Shown here: positions 25,401 to 37,760 of the stretch, piece after piece
Layout: the number at the start of each line of letters is the position of its first letter
How positions within the stretch are numbered: position 1 is the first letter of the stretch
Assembly: GCA_013399695.1 (NCBI GenBank)
Contig: VXAU01002492.1
Span: 175,212 to 239,211 of the forward strand
Direction of reading: 5' to 3'
Source of the DNA: Formicarius rufipectus
Lineage: Eukaryota > Chordata > Aves > Passeriformes > Formicariidae
DNA length: 64,000 nucleotides
Made by a program: the position numbers and the translations under genes
The notes under the pieces: model-generated
Database searches by the model: none
Told to the model about the DNA's origin: nothing
The model's input: the letters and a program-made list of their open reading frames with translations, nothing else

Positions 25401-28400
25401 TTGTTTTTGCAGATATTTTATATATGTGTATATATTATTGCATGGCATCCCATTTACTTTTCTTCTTTGGGTTTTTTTACTAATTTTTAGACTGATGTTC
25501 TGCAGGAGCAAAATTCAAATGCCTGTAGTTTTAGACTGAGTTAACCCACGAGAGTTGAGGGTGCATCTTTCTGTACAGCTGCACATTTATTTAGGGTCTG
25601 CTGTGTGTTACCCCATTAAAAGCAGAGAAATGGGATACAATGAGCAGATTGCCATGAGATACTTTTAAGCAAAAACATTTGAAATATTATTCTGTGGCTC
25701 TGAAACACTATTCTGGGGTCTTCATTTCCCTCAGCGTCAGTGGAAACAGAACCTCCAGCATGCCTGAATTCTTTATTCATTTAGCTCAGTGGGTTGCCTC
25801 ACCTAAAGCAAAAAATAATCCAAACTCAACTATTTTGCAATGGACCATAAAAACCTGACCTCTTGTAATCCCTCTGTCTGGAGAGTTGCCTGGTGCCATC
25901 CTTAGCTTGAATATGACTTGTTTCCTCTGTGCAGCTTTGAAGCCACTGGCAATTCCCTCTGTTGTCCAAAACAACAAAGAGGGGAGTACAACACTCTCCT
26001 ATTGCCATGGAAAAGAATGTTGTCTACTCTAACTGTACTGCTTTCAAATGTGCATTTTCAGTACTAAAAGGGATGGTTAGGGTATCCTCTGAATAAGTGT
26101 TTAAATGGAAATGCATGCAATTCTGCATTTCAGGGGGAAAAATATGGTTACACTTTAAAGTTTTGAATAAAACTGAAATGATGTAGGTCATTGCTGTATC
26201 AAAATCCACTCTTTCTGTTTGATGCATCGAGTGACCTCTGGGGTTGCTGTTCTGCATCTCAAGGGGATTCTGTCTCTGCTCTTTTGGCTGGACTCCAGAT
26301 TTGGATGACAAATTCAAGGTTACAGTTTGTTTATTTTATTATTTTTTTTTTATCCAGAGACAGGGGAGATCAATCCTAATCTATAGAGAGACTGAATCTC
26401 AAATACCAGAGTGCCAAAGGCTTGACCCTTGGAAGTGCTGAGCACTCCTTGCAGGTTGTTGTGTGGCATTTGGCACCTCAGGGGATCAGACTCCCCAGCA
26501 CCATCCTCTGCTGTGCCCTGGGAGCTGAATTAGTCTTTTACTTTGCTTTCATACCAGAGGATTTTCTTCCCATTTTGATTGATATCATTGAATTGTGTCT
26601 TTCCAAGTAAAGTAGATGGTGGCATTCACTAACTTCTCTTCATTCTCAAGGGTAGTATTTGAGATTCACTGGTTGTTTTAGTTTTAGACTGTTTTTCCAC
26701 TAGTCTTCTCTGCTCTTGCACCGCCTGGTCCTTTGTTTCCCATGTTAGTTCAGAAATATAAGGAACCAGGCTACCAGTTCATGCAGCAGCATCCTTTTTT
26801 AGGAACTAACCTTTGGTCTTTGATGGACTTGAGGCAATGCTGAGCAACACAAGGCACTGCTGTTCTGGTGTTGTCAGCAACAGTAAAGAGAAACACAGGA
26901 AAACTGTTTCAATTCTTCCTGCTTCACGTTAATCCTGAAGACATTTTCCTGTGGTCCCTGAAGGGGAGGTGTCCCTCCTTGTGCCCAGTGCTCTGTGACC
27001 TTTAGCAGTCCCAAAAGGGAGCTTGGCACTGGTGGCAGTGGGGAGATGTCAGCAGACTGCAGAAACTCAGTGAAAAAAAAACCCAGCACAGCACTTCTCC
27101 AGGATGACTGAAATCCTATTTATGGAGACGATAACATCATAACCTTTTAATTTTCCTTTCTATTTTTTTTTTCCCTTGGTGGCAGATTGACAGGCCTAGA
27201 GGATGAAGCTGTCTATTCATAGCCCAGGTTTGGCGTGGGTAGCAGCATGATTGTTTCTCAAAGCTGACCTCGGGAAGCTGCTCCTGAGCCTCAGGGGTTC
27301 AGCCCAGAGTCCTCTTACCCCCTCAGCCTGCCCAGGTGGCTGATGCTCAGGGCCAGGGCAGAGGTGTTTCTGCAGAGTAAACAGCTCCCCACCAAACATT
27401 GCATTGATCACTGACCAGCTGAGCTGTTCAGAGCTTGCAATTCCAAATAACCAGATCATTTCCTGCCCCAACCAATTTTTTTTCTTTCTGTCTCCAACCT
27501 TTTGTGCTCTTCACTGGCTTCAGATGGCATAATTAAAATCTAAGAGTTCAACGTGGGTCTTCTCTTATGCAAAATTACTTTAAATATCAATGGTGTGGTA
27601 AAAGAAATGGACAGGATCAGATGGAATCAGTTTGCAAGTTGTTTATTTAACATTTGTTTACTATAGGCAACAGGTTATAACATGGGTTAAGAAAATGACA
27701 TGCCACAAACTAATCTTTTCAGTTTATCTTTTCTCTTTGATAAATAATTCCCCCTTGCTAAATCCTTATTCTCAGTGTTGATGTTAGTACTGCCTCCATT
27801 TGTTGCATGTGAGAGATACCATTGCTTGATAATAAAGATATTAGTCATGCAATCACCAGAATTGCTGCTTCTGAGTGTTTTATTTAAAAGAAGCTGGGGG
27901 GGCCTTGCAGCAAGTATGCAAGAGATTGTGCACAAAGAGAATGAGTCTGATCTCCCTGCTCTTCCTCATGCGGAGCCTCATCCACTGCCTCTGAGAATGA
28001 ACAGCAATAAAAAACCATCCACAACCAAGACAGGATAATATCTTATAATTTCCTGCATGGACAAAGAAAGCTTTAGGGTGACTTTAATGATATGATACTT
28101 TACATTAATTTAAAAATCCTTGACTTCAAAATATTCTCATGGCCTCCACTCAGCCCACACAAACCTGCTAAGACAAAGCACCTTTCCAGGCTGGAAAGAG
28201 CCATCAGTCAGCAGCACACAATAGATATCAAAGACATCACACTTCTAAAGGGATCCTTAATAGCATGGCAGAACAAAGTGCACTGCAGCTTTTCATACCT
28301 CACCTGAAAGGAAACCACACAGTCAATCCCACTTTGCCTAGCTGAGGAGGAGGAAGGGATGCACACACTCAAAGATTTCTCAGGGATGAGCACAAATTAT

Positions 28401-30709
28401 GTCTGCTCAGACAGTGTTGCTCAGCTTTATATTTGCTTATGGTTCACTCCAGTTATTCCTTTAGGAAATAAAGCAGCACTACACTGTCAGTCTTCAAAAA
28501 TACCTATTGTTAACATTAGCTTTACTTTGCATTAAACATTTAAATTATAGATGAGACAACTGAGGATAAGGGTGTGCAGTGAATTGTGGTGTGGAGACTA
28601 CAAGTCTGTCTGCAGGCACTTCACCAGAGCTCTCTGTGTGAAGGCCATGCACCTGTCCAGGCATGTCTGGGCTGAACTGTAAAGCCAATGATAAATCCTG
28701 CCTTACTCCAAATGACAGCAGTCACTGGCTCTGCAGAAGAGATCGTGCAGTGCCCCGAAGGTTTGTAAACCTCTGTGGCCAAAGCACACGTGCACATTGG
28801 TCCCTCTGTGTGCTGTGTGTCGGTTTGGAAGTCGGGAGGACCTGGGCGGGATGCTCAGAGTCACCTCCTTATGCTGAGGGGAAAAGGAGAGGCAGACTGG
28901 CCATGGGAAGGCCCCCTAAGCTGGGTGGTTCCAGCCATCCTGGCTCTGCTGGCAGCATCTCCCCATTTGCCCTGCCAGCCCAACCAACAGGGGGTCCTTT
29001 TGGAACGTGCCATGGAATATCACTGAGACAGGCACCCAGGGGGAGTCCTGGTGGGGACACAGCTCCTCAGGGGCTGCCAGGGAATTTTCAACATTCCCTT
29101 CGCTGTGCTGGGTTGTACCTGTGCCTAGGAAGACTGTTTTACCTTAGTGATCCATTTGGAGCCATGAGATGTATTTTATTCCTTATTTGTTCTACAAATT
29201 AAACTTTTTATTTGTAAGCAAAGTGTCACTTTTCACTCGTCAGTACCTTGCCAGTTCGAAACAGATGCCTTATTTATGGAAACTTTAAAGCAAAGTAAAA
29301 CATAACACTAGTGGAAGCTTGTGTGTTATTTCTACTGCCTCTTGAGCCTTAGTTAAATGAAGTGATAGGATATGACACTGCATTTTTTTTTCTTTTGGTA
29401 ACTTTTCCAAATAAACAATCTCCTGGAAATAAGGCATGACATTATTAGGCAGGTACTGAAGTGAAAGCTCAGTGCTTGTTTGCTTTGTAGCATTGTTTTA
29501 CTTGTGCACTGAAAAGAAAAGAATACTGTGGCAGTGTGAGTGGCAGCTTTACATAATGGAATATGTGCTTATCCCTGTTTATATTTGCAGCATCATGTGT
29601 GTTAATTAGAAGACTGTGTCTCCAGTGCAGTCCTGGCTGCCACATGTAAATAAATGGTACCTAGTTTTAGGTGAGTTATCCCGTGTGTAAACAAGCAAAA
29701 CAGACTTAGTTCAAGTTTTTTGATAATTCTGAAGAATACTCTTTCACTGAGACTTGAGTCATATGATTCTTTAATATTCTGCACAGTATTTGCACTCCAT
29801 AATGGCAGCACTCCTGCCAGCAACCCTATGCACCTGTCTACCAAAAAATAACATTTCTGTAATTGCAGTATGGGTGACAATGGATAGAGGAGAGGGAAAT
29901 GGTGAGGAACAGTGGGAAGACAATCATAGCAACAAAACACACACTCTACAGAAGACAAATAAAAAGAATATTCCAAAAATAAACAGGAACTTGTGGGGCT
30001 TAGATCTGAACAAGCATTACTTTGGCAAAGAGGATGGCTTAACTACAAAAAGCACAATAGTTGAATAGAGAGGGCTTTTTATTGCTGTGTGCTTGTAAAT
30101 GAAGAGAATTTCCACTAAAGCATCATTAAATTGTAGTCTCTGATAGATCTGAAATGCTGAAGAGTTGGATTTGATTTGTTGCTGTTTGATGTTAGTCAGT
30201 GTTTCTGCAAGAGCAGGCAATGCACTGGCTTTGGGGGGTGAAGCTGGAACAGGTGGGTTTCCTGGTGTGGGCTCCCACATGTACAGCCAGGGCCGGGAGA
30301 ACAACTGCAGGGCACTGGAGAGGCAGGGATGTTACTTTTGAAGTGCCAGAACTACAGGGGCACGTTAAAAGTTTTGGAGGTGTACTGGAATAAGGAATTC
30401 CTTTCTGGTAGGGCTGCAGGGCTGTGGAGTGAACTGTTACCCCACACCTGGGTTGATTCAGAAGCTCTTCTGCTGCAACTCTTCTCCTATTTGTAGAATC
30501 ATTGAATAAGCTGAGATAAATTAATGTCAAGAAAAGAATCTGTGGCATCACTACAGAGATGATGAGGGGGTTGTATCCCTTGCAAAGCCTTTTACCTCCC
30601 ACTCTGCAGTCAGACAGACCCTTTCCCTCTGTCAGGTGTGACCTCCCTGAAGATCTCCTGACAGTTTCCAGCTGTTGCTTTCACACCTGTACTCTCAGTG
30701 ACAGCCAAA
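22454..30709. other. Gene-free DNA
   Basis: Unique sequence apart from the CR1 at 24.5 kb, an A-rich AAAAAG run near 23810 and short T runs near 26340 and 27160. A frame of 179 codons at 28663-29202 has no recognisable domain and is probably chance. Confidence 0.55.
24489..24863 (+). mobile_element. CR1 LINE fragment
   Basis: Contains GCCTGGAGAGGAGAAGGC, ACTGGAGGGACAGGACAAGG and AGAAGCTGTGGCTGCCCCAT, and ends CATTCTGGGATTCTATGG. It is the same CR1 subfamily as the copies at 22, 51 and 54 kb. Confidence 0.9.
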
Positions 30710-30714
30710 GGGGG

Positions 30715-31141
30715 TGTGGTGGTTTGACTTTGGGCATTGCTGGGAGACAGATCCCATGGTTTGTTGTGTCCAAGGGAAGTATCCCATCCTGTTTTACATC
30801 AGCTTAGATATAAAATGGGATAGATGGAAGTTCTGGGTTGGTCCTTTCCAGTTGGTGAAGGGCATTGGTGCTGGACCTGCTGTCTCTTTGGGGAGAGCTG
30901 TGTGTCTCCTTCTGGGATGTAGACCTTGTTTATTTGTTCTTTATTGTGTGTGTGCATAGAGTAACATTAAGTTCCCTTTTCTTCTTTGTATAAATATATT
31001 TGTATAAATTCACTTTGCTTCAGCAGCATTAGAACCCACTTTTCATTCAATGTAGATTTTTTTTTCTCCTGCAGCTGGGAGGGAGGGGGAATCTTTTGTT
31101 TTGTGGCCTCTGGAGATTTGCCTTTGGCCAGAACAGCCACA
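30715..31141 (+). mobile_element. Solo LTR of an endogenous retrovirus
   Basis: Begins TGTGGTGGTT and ends AACAGCCACA, imperfect terminal inverted repeats with the TG...CA ends of LTRs. It is flanked by GGGGG on both sides (30710-30714 and 31142-31146), a possible 5-bp target duplication, though low in complexity. TGTGGTGGTTTGAC is a start I associate with bird LTR families. No internal retroviral genes adjoin it. The exact boundaries are moderately certain. Confidence 0.6.
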
Positions 31142-31146
31142 GGGGG

Positions 31147-32949
31147 ACTCATCAGTGCAGGCTAAAAGCTGGTCTTTCAACCCACTGTCCTCTCTACCCT
31201 TTTCAGTGGGGTTAGAAGCTAAATGGATTGCCAGGGGCAGGGATGGTGCCAAGCTTTGTTTGTGCCAGTTTGACTCAGTTCTTCTGCACAGACAGAGCCA
31301 AGCCAGGCCTAGAAAAGGGTAATTGAAGAAAAACACTTAGCAAAGATGCAGCCCCCCAGCAGCCCACCCAGGCAGGGAGCTGAGGCTTGGGGAAGGACAG
31401 CTTGTTCTGTCCTGAGAGCTGAACTTCAGCTGAGGAGGTAACATGTGGCTCCTTTCTCCTTCTTCTGGAATTTCATGGCTACCAAAAACACCCCACAGAA
31501 AACCAACCAACCAAAAAAAAAAAACCCACAAAAAAACAAACCTCTTCTGTTTTTTCCCCCCTCATATCTTAAAGGCATTTTACTAATGTAATAGATAAAA
31601 AGGAAATATGTTAAATAAAAACATTTATTGGAGGGCATAATTTTAAATATTTAATGATATAATTAAGTCTTATTAATGTAATGGTCTTTATTCTTCAGTT
31701 TAAAAATTCACAAGGTTAATTTCCCTTTCATCTTTATTGCACAATGTTTGCCACAATTATTTGTTATATATTCCTATAAATATTTGATGAAAAATAGAGA
31801 TTTTAATTTAAATAAAAACATGGGACATATTTTGCCATAGTGTTACATTAGTATTAGGCTGGAATTAGTGAAATTAGCACAACAGTGAGTCAGGCCTGGC
31901 TATTCCTTCAGGTGGATTATTAGATTTGAGTAATTCCTGAAGAACATGCTCTTTATTTCTGTCCCTTCACTTCTCAGGACTTGCAAAGGAGCTGAGAATC
32001 AACAAGTGCCAGAACTATTAGTCACATCATTTTCATGCTGTTTCCTCCTGGGCACATTATTTGCATCATCTCAGTCTCAGAATACTTATTCACTTGCTTT
32101 AAGTACATTTGACAATAAAAACCACCTATTAAAGTTCGTAAGTTAATGTCAAATATATTTCAGAAGGTATTTACTTGATTCTCTAAATTACCGGCATTAA
32201 AAGTATGTAGTTTGAGTAAAATGATCCTTCCTCTATATACTCTGCCTTTTTAGCTGCTTCTTGAAATGAAAAAAGTCCTTCAGCTCTAAGTCCTGTGGAT
32301 TTAAATGATTTATATTCTCCTTTATTAGCAGTATTTGTTATATATGCACCAGAAATATTTTTAGGGGAAATGGAGGCTTTGTTCTACCACAGCATTACCT
32401 TGTATTTTTAAGATCAGTCTGCCAAACTACGATGTCAGCAGTTGCTGAAAAATCACTTTATGGGCAATATGTTGACTTACCTTCTTAATTAAATAAAGAA
32501 ACAAACCAGAAACCTCTGGAGAGAAGTACTTTGAAATAAGCACCTACTCCTAATCTGTCACTGCATCCAGAATGGCAAAACAAATAGGATTTGAGCTAGC
32601 AGCCCCATTTCAGTGTGTGCTGCTGTTAAATCTGGGTTATGAGGTGTGCAAAACTGCCTTCCAGGGAGTTTCTTCAGGTGGTGCGTGTTGGAACCTGCAA
32701 CTTGTGCTGCTTTTCCTCTTTTTGGTAACCACAGGTCCTTTCAGATTCCTTGCCTGCTGTCACTGTCACCCTCAAGTGGACCTCTTCCTCGTCTAGTGAA
32801 GGAAGGCAGCACACAAAGTGTTGCTCTGAACTGAAGAGCTTCATTTGGGGCAGGGCAGGGGTAGCAGAATGCTGCCAACTTTGAAGGCACCCATTTTAGA
32901 GCAAGAAGCTCCCCTTGCCACTGAGGGGTTTTTCCCTTCCATTAGGTTA
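31147..32949. other. Gene-free DNA between two LTRs
   Basis: Unique AT-rich sequence with one A/C-rich tract near 31.5 kb. It has no retroviral coding remnants, so the two LTRs are separate insertions, not ends of one provirus. Confidence 0.6.
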
Positions 32950-32954
32950 CCCTG

Positions 32955-33693
32955 TGTCCTGGTTAGAGTAGCCAGGATCAGTTTGTCACTGGGTGGGGGT
33001 GTGTTCTAAACCCTCTCTGTCATTTTTCTCATGGACTGCTCACCATGGACCATTGGCAGCAGCTGCCCAGGGCACACCCCACCCCTCAGGGCACAGGGGG
33101 GTGTTTAGGAACTTCTGTGGGATAAGGAAGTGTTCCTGTCTTCACACCAATGACTCAGGGGTGAGAACTCCCCTCCAGGAGCCACCAGCACCTTCACACC
33201 CACCTGAGGGGTCATGTCTGCTCAGGGGCCATCAGGGAGGCCAAAAATATACCATGTTTGACCTCACAGAGTAAATCACCCCTTGTGGAACTCTTCACCC
33301 TGGGGGAAGGACTGGGCGTTCCCATGAGAGCTCAAGCAGAGATAAGCTTGGGATTTTGGGACTGGGATCTCTCTTCAGATCCTGAGGAGGAGCAGAGCCT
33401 TGACCAGACTGAGACTTCCACCAGACTGCAACCATCATCTTCACCAGCAGGATTCTTCCTTTCTTCTTACTTTGAACTCAGGTGCCCACGTGGTGCTCAG
33501 CACAGGGGTTGGTGAGCTCCATCCTGCTTGTGCCCCACTGGGCTGGGCTGTACTTCTGGTTTTTGTGGGTCAAACGAATTTTCCTTCTGTCTCAGTGTAT
33601 TTTGCGATCTTTTTATTAAATTGTTCTTCTGACTTGAAATCCCCTTCTGAATTGGATTCATTTCTCCTGCAAGTTTAACTCTAAAGCAGCACA
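32955..33693 (+). mobile_element. Solo LTR with 5-bp target-site duplication
   Basis: A 739-base element starting TGTCCTGGTT and ending AAGCAGCACA (imperfect inverted ends, TG...CA), flanked by the direct repeat CCCTG at 32950-32954 and 33694-33698. A 5-bp duplication is typical of ERVL-type elements. The T-rich 3' half with TTTTATTAAATTG resembles the R/U5 part of bird LTRs. Orientation is inferred from that end. No gag/pol/env sequence is adjacent, so it is a recombination-derived solo LTR. Confidence 0.75.
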
Positions 33694-36600
33694 CCCTGAT
33701 ATGCACAGCAGGTACTTTTGCTGCTGCTGCTGTAACAGCAGCTCACCTCTATCACTGTAACGACAAGGGCAGAACACATCTGGGTAAGTTTACTCACATC
33801 TGATGGGAATGAATGCAGTTTATTGTCCCAAGTCACTGCCAAGACCTCCCCATCTCCTAAAAACAGGTACATTAGCTCTGTCCATGCTCTGAAGTTCTGA
33901 GTGTGTTGTTTCTGGAACAAATCTGGTTGTTACATTACTGCCACCGTGTTGCCTGGGTGCAGTGTGGTGATTAAAATAGATGGAAACAGGCTATTAAGTG
34001 TTACAAAAGTGTGCACTGGCACACTGTGATGCTTAGCTCTCTGTTCTGCAGCCTCCTATGGATGATCAAGCTGTGTTTGTACAGTATGTTCTCTGCAGAA
34101 GGCAGGAGGAATAGTTAAGGTACAAAAATTAACCTTCCAAAAAGCCAACCTGCCAAGGCTGGGAGAGTCTGAGCTGGCAAACAGGAAGCAATCCTGTGAG
34201 CTTCTCTCAGTACCTCACTTGGAAACCACAGCCCCACAACCACAGCCCCAGCTCAGAGGCAGCAATGATTACTCTTTCCACTTATAGGAAGTCCTCCTGA
34301 TTTTACAACTCATAAAAGATTCAATTCTCTCACCTTGTAGCATATCCCTATTATAGGCAACCATTTCATCTCTCCTGGGATTCACCCATCCCTCTTACCT
34401 CAACTTTCAGAAGTCCATTAAAACTCTGCTTTATGTAGGGTATGCTTAAGCTTGCTATTATCTTGGAATTTTATGGTAAATTCTGCTTGAGAGTGAGTAC
34501 TTGGCTCTGAACTTCAGGCCACAATGAAATAAAGAATGGGGGGAAAAAAACTCCTCAATGATTCTCCCAAAAATTAACTCATTTGTGCAGTGGAAAAAGT
34601 CTTGTGGGTAACTCAAGTGCTAAGTCTGCCTTAAAAATACAGAGGAGCCCCTTAAAAATAGGACTAAGTTAAACAACTATCTCTTGGTTCACCTACTGCT
34701 ATTTTCTCAGAATTCTTTGTTCCTGGGGCTGCCCCTGGTGCTTTTACCTCCCCACACTTTTGTCTCCCACCATCTTCTCTCTTCTCCTCCTCCTGCTGTT
34801 CTTCATCTGTCCTCAGGAAGTTGCTGTGCAGAACCTGCTCTCACTGACAGACATGACTCTGCTTCTGCAGCCAAGTGATGTCAGAATTTTGGCTGAGCAC
34901 ATCAGTGTTACAGGGCACATCAATCCTGCTGGAAAGGACAGATGAGAACACACACCACTTGCTACATGTGTGCCTCAGTCATTATTCCATGGAGATTCAT
35001 GTAGAGTAGCCTGTTTTCTAATCTTGGGACAAAAAGTGCTGTTAGAAAACTCTGGAAGCGTAATTAGGGGCTTTGTTGTTAAATCTTGTTCTAGGGTCAT
35101 GTTTTACTGATGAATGTGTTCATTTCCTTTATCAGAGAAAAGGCTTGTTTTGCTTCTGATAACACTGCAAACTGTTTGTACCCTGACATTTGTATAATGC
35201 CTGGAAGAACTAATACCTCTGAGAATAAAACCTTGACAGCAACAGGGGTGATCTGATTGAGGAGATAATTCATTTGTAGCCACACAATTAATGCAGTGAA
35301 CGCTGAAATTCTCTTTCCTCTGGAAGAAAAGCAGCATTGCACGTTACTTTGGGATTTAGAACAGTGGCTGTTAGGGGGAAAAAGGGGAAAAAAAATTTTT
35401 TAACCTGCTTAATTACTGCACACTAGAGGGCACTTGAGGTAGAGCAAACAATATTTGAACAGCTACTGCAGCCGATCCAGTTATCGAGACTCACAAAGTA
35501 TAGTGGAAACTAACAACAAAACATTAGCTTTCCAAATTGCATCCTGTACAACTTGTACCCTCTTGCACATTAATGTACAAAAAGAAAAAAAAAGTTTTAA
35601 TTCCTTGCTGGATGTAATTTGCTTTTGTCTTCATTCTAGTTTTTGTGGCACAAAAGGAATAATTGTTTTTCTAACAACCAACCTGACAGCAACTAGTCAA
35701 AATTGCAAATAGTGCCCAAGGAATAACAAACCCTGATAATGTGCTGTTATTTTTATGCACTCCATAATATCACTGGTGCAAATGGCACACAAATTAGGAG
35801 TTGGGGGGTTTATATTTTATAATCTCTAGACAGTGAAGGGGGGCCCAGAGCTACTTATGTTTTATGCTACTAAATGGAGTGATTTTGGGATGGGAGAAGG
35901 ATGAGCTGAGGGCCCACAGGCTCAGTGCTGCTGTGAGGTCAAACCTTAGTTTCTGGTTAAGTGTCCTTGGGCTGCAAGAGGAATTTGAGTGGTTATAAGA
36001 ATGTATTTGTCCAGTCAAAGCAGAAGTAACGTAGTCAGAATCGATGCATCTATATAGACTTACAGAGGAATGGACTTGGATTAGGTATTTTTCTCAGGGG
36101 GCCAGACTGGAGAGCAAGTATTTTTGGGTTGTTAAGAATAACTTCTGTCACTTCTGGCTGCTGCTGCTGCTTTGTGGGCTGCTCTTTCTTCAGTGGGGCT
36201 TTCTAAGTTCCTGTTCCAGCGCTGGATATTGAATTTTAACCATGTTTGATCTCTGACGCTCCTTTGCAGTTCCCTCGCTGGAGTTTCTCAGTGTCTCAAG
36301 CCCTCCCTGTTGAAATGTAAACTGGAATTGCTTTCAGAGGGGAAAAGAAAACCAAGCCTACCCCAAACCATATACCTTTATTTCATGGGCTGCTCGTATA
36401 ATTTCCTTGGTTTTAATCTATAGGATCGGTTGTAAGCATTATATAATGGATTTGTTTTCATGTTACAGGTGTCTTCAGTGACTTCCCAAACACGGGAGAT
36501 CAGCATTTTTCCTGATAACCAACTTGTGATAACTGCATACAAGCAGGCTTTAAAGGTTGCAAGATGGTGATAAGAACCAGTGTTCTAAAGGTAATTATGT

Positions 36601-36959
36601 CTGTGCTGGCACAGCAAGCTGATAATAGCACATATTTTATTCAGAAATGTTCTGGCCTTAAGATAAATCTTGTTTCTTAGTTTATGGAATGCAAATTCTA
36701 GCATGCAAAGCAAATTAAATTTAGGAATAATCCCTCTCATCATTTGAGCAAAAGGTGCAAATGATGTAGAGTGGTTGGGTATTACCTGAGAAAACATCAC
36801 TGACTGTACTTAAAGCTTTAATAGAATAGTGGCAGGTGACACCACTATTCCGGGAACTTGCTCCAGTAACTTTGAGATCTGTTATTAATTTCTTATTAAC
36901 AATATTTCCTTCAAGTGGCATTCTAGTGGTAATCCCTGCAAGCACAGGCAGCTCACAGT

Positions 36960-37330
36960 AAACTCATTTATCTTGATCAAGCAAGCCATGCTGGACTCAT
37001 TAATTGCAAGTAATTTTGGATCAGGCCCTGTTTTGTGTATTAAAAACTGAAGTCAGCTTGTGATGCCTGGAGGGAAACATCTCATTGCTAGGTGATCTGA
37101 TGGAATCAAATCCGAATGTGAGGAATTAGATCAGTGCTTTCTTTTCCCTTCATTCTCCTCCTTTCAAGTCCTGGCTTTGGCATTGTAATTTAAATGAGTT
37201 GACGCTGAGCACTGACATCAGCAGCAGCCCTGGTAAGGCTCTGCTCTGATTGAGTTGCCCCTGAAGAGCTCATTTCAAGTCACTTCTATTGAATATTTTT
37301 AAGCACTAAGGTCTAAATTCTGTCTTCACA
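36960..37330. promoter_or_regulatory. Candidate conserved non-coding element (unproven)
   Basis: Repeat-free block with TTGATCAAGC, CATTAATTGCAAGTAATTTT and GTAATTTAAATGAG, about 3-4 kb upstream of the CpG island. It looks like unique enhancer-type DNA, but this is judged by eye only. Confidence 0.25.
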
Positions 37331-37564
37331 AAACAGTTTATTGCACTGCTGAGGAACAAAGAATTAGATGATAATCAACAACTGTTGTCACAAAAACATA
37401 AAAGGGACAAAAAGATGGTTACATTCCATTATGCCACATATTTTTGGTGATAGATATTTCCTGTCTCTATATGAGTGGGAAGTCACATTGGGGTTTTAAT
37501 CCTTCTTGCTAATAAAATCAAATATAGAAGAAAATCTTCAGGTTCTCTTCCAAGGAGAGGTAAA

Positions 37565-37760
37565 TTTTCACCCCCATTGTCAATCACAACCACCAAAACC
37601 CAAAGAAACACAACCCCCCAAAAACCAAAGCCCACCAATAACAAAAAAAGCCCAAAAAAACAAAACCTCTCCAAAACCCCTGAACCAAACAAAAAAAAAA
37701 GGAACCAAAAAAACACCAACGAGAAGAAAAATAGTCCCAAAATAACAAAGCCAACAACTA
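37565..37760 (+). repeat. A/C-rich low-complexity tract
   Basis: About 195 bases almost free of G and T (CCAAAACCC, CAACCCCCCAAAAACC, AACAAAAAAAGCCC). The strong strand bias gives open frames on both strands (121 and 110 codons) that are not genes. Similar shorter tracts lie at 31500-31545 and 48440-48545. Confidence 0.85.

Noticed and set aside
30710..33698. Reading the two LTRs as the ends of one provirus
   Set aside because: Their sequences differ, each has its own flanking duplication, and the DNA between them shows no retroviral genes.
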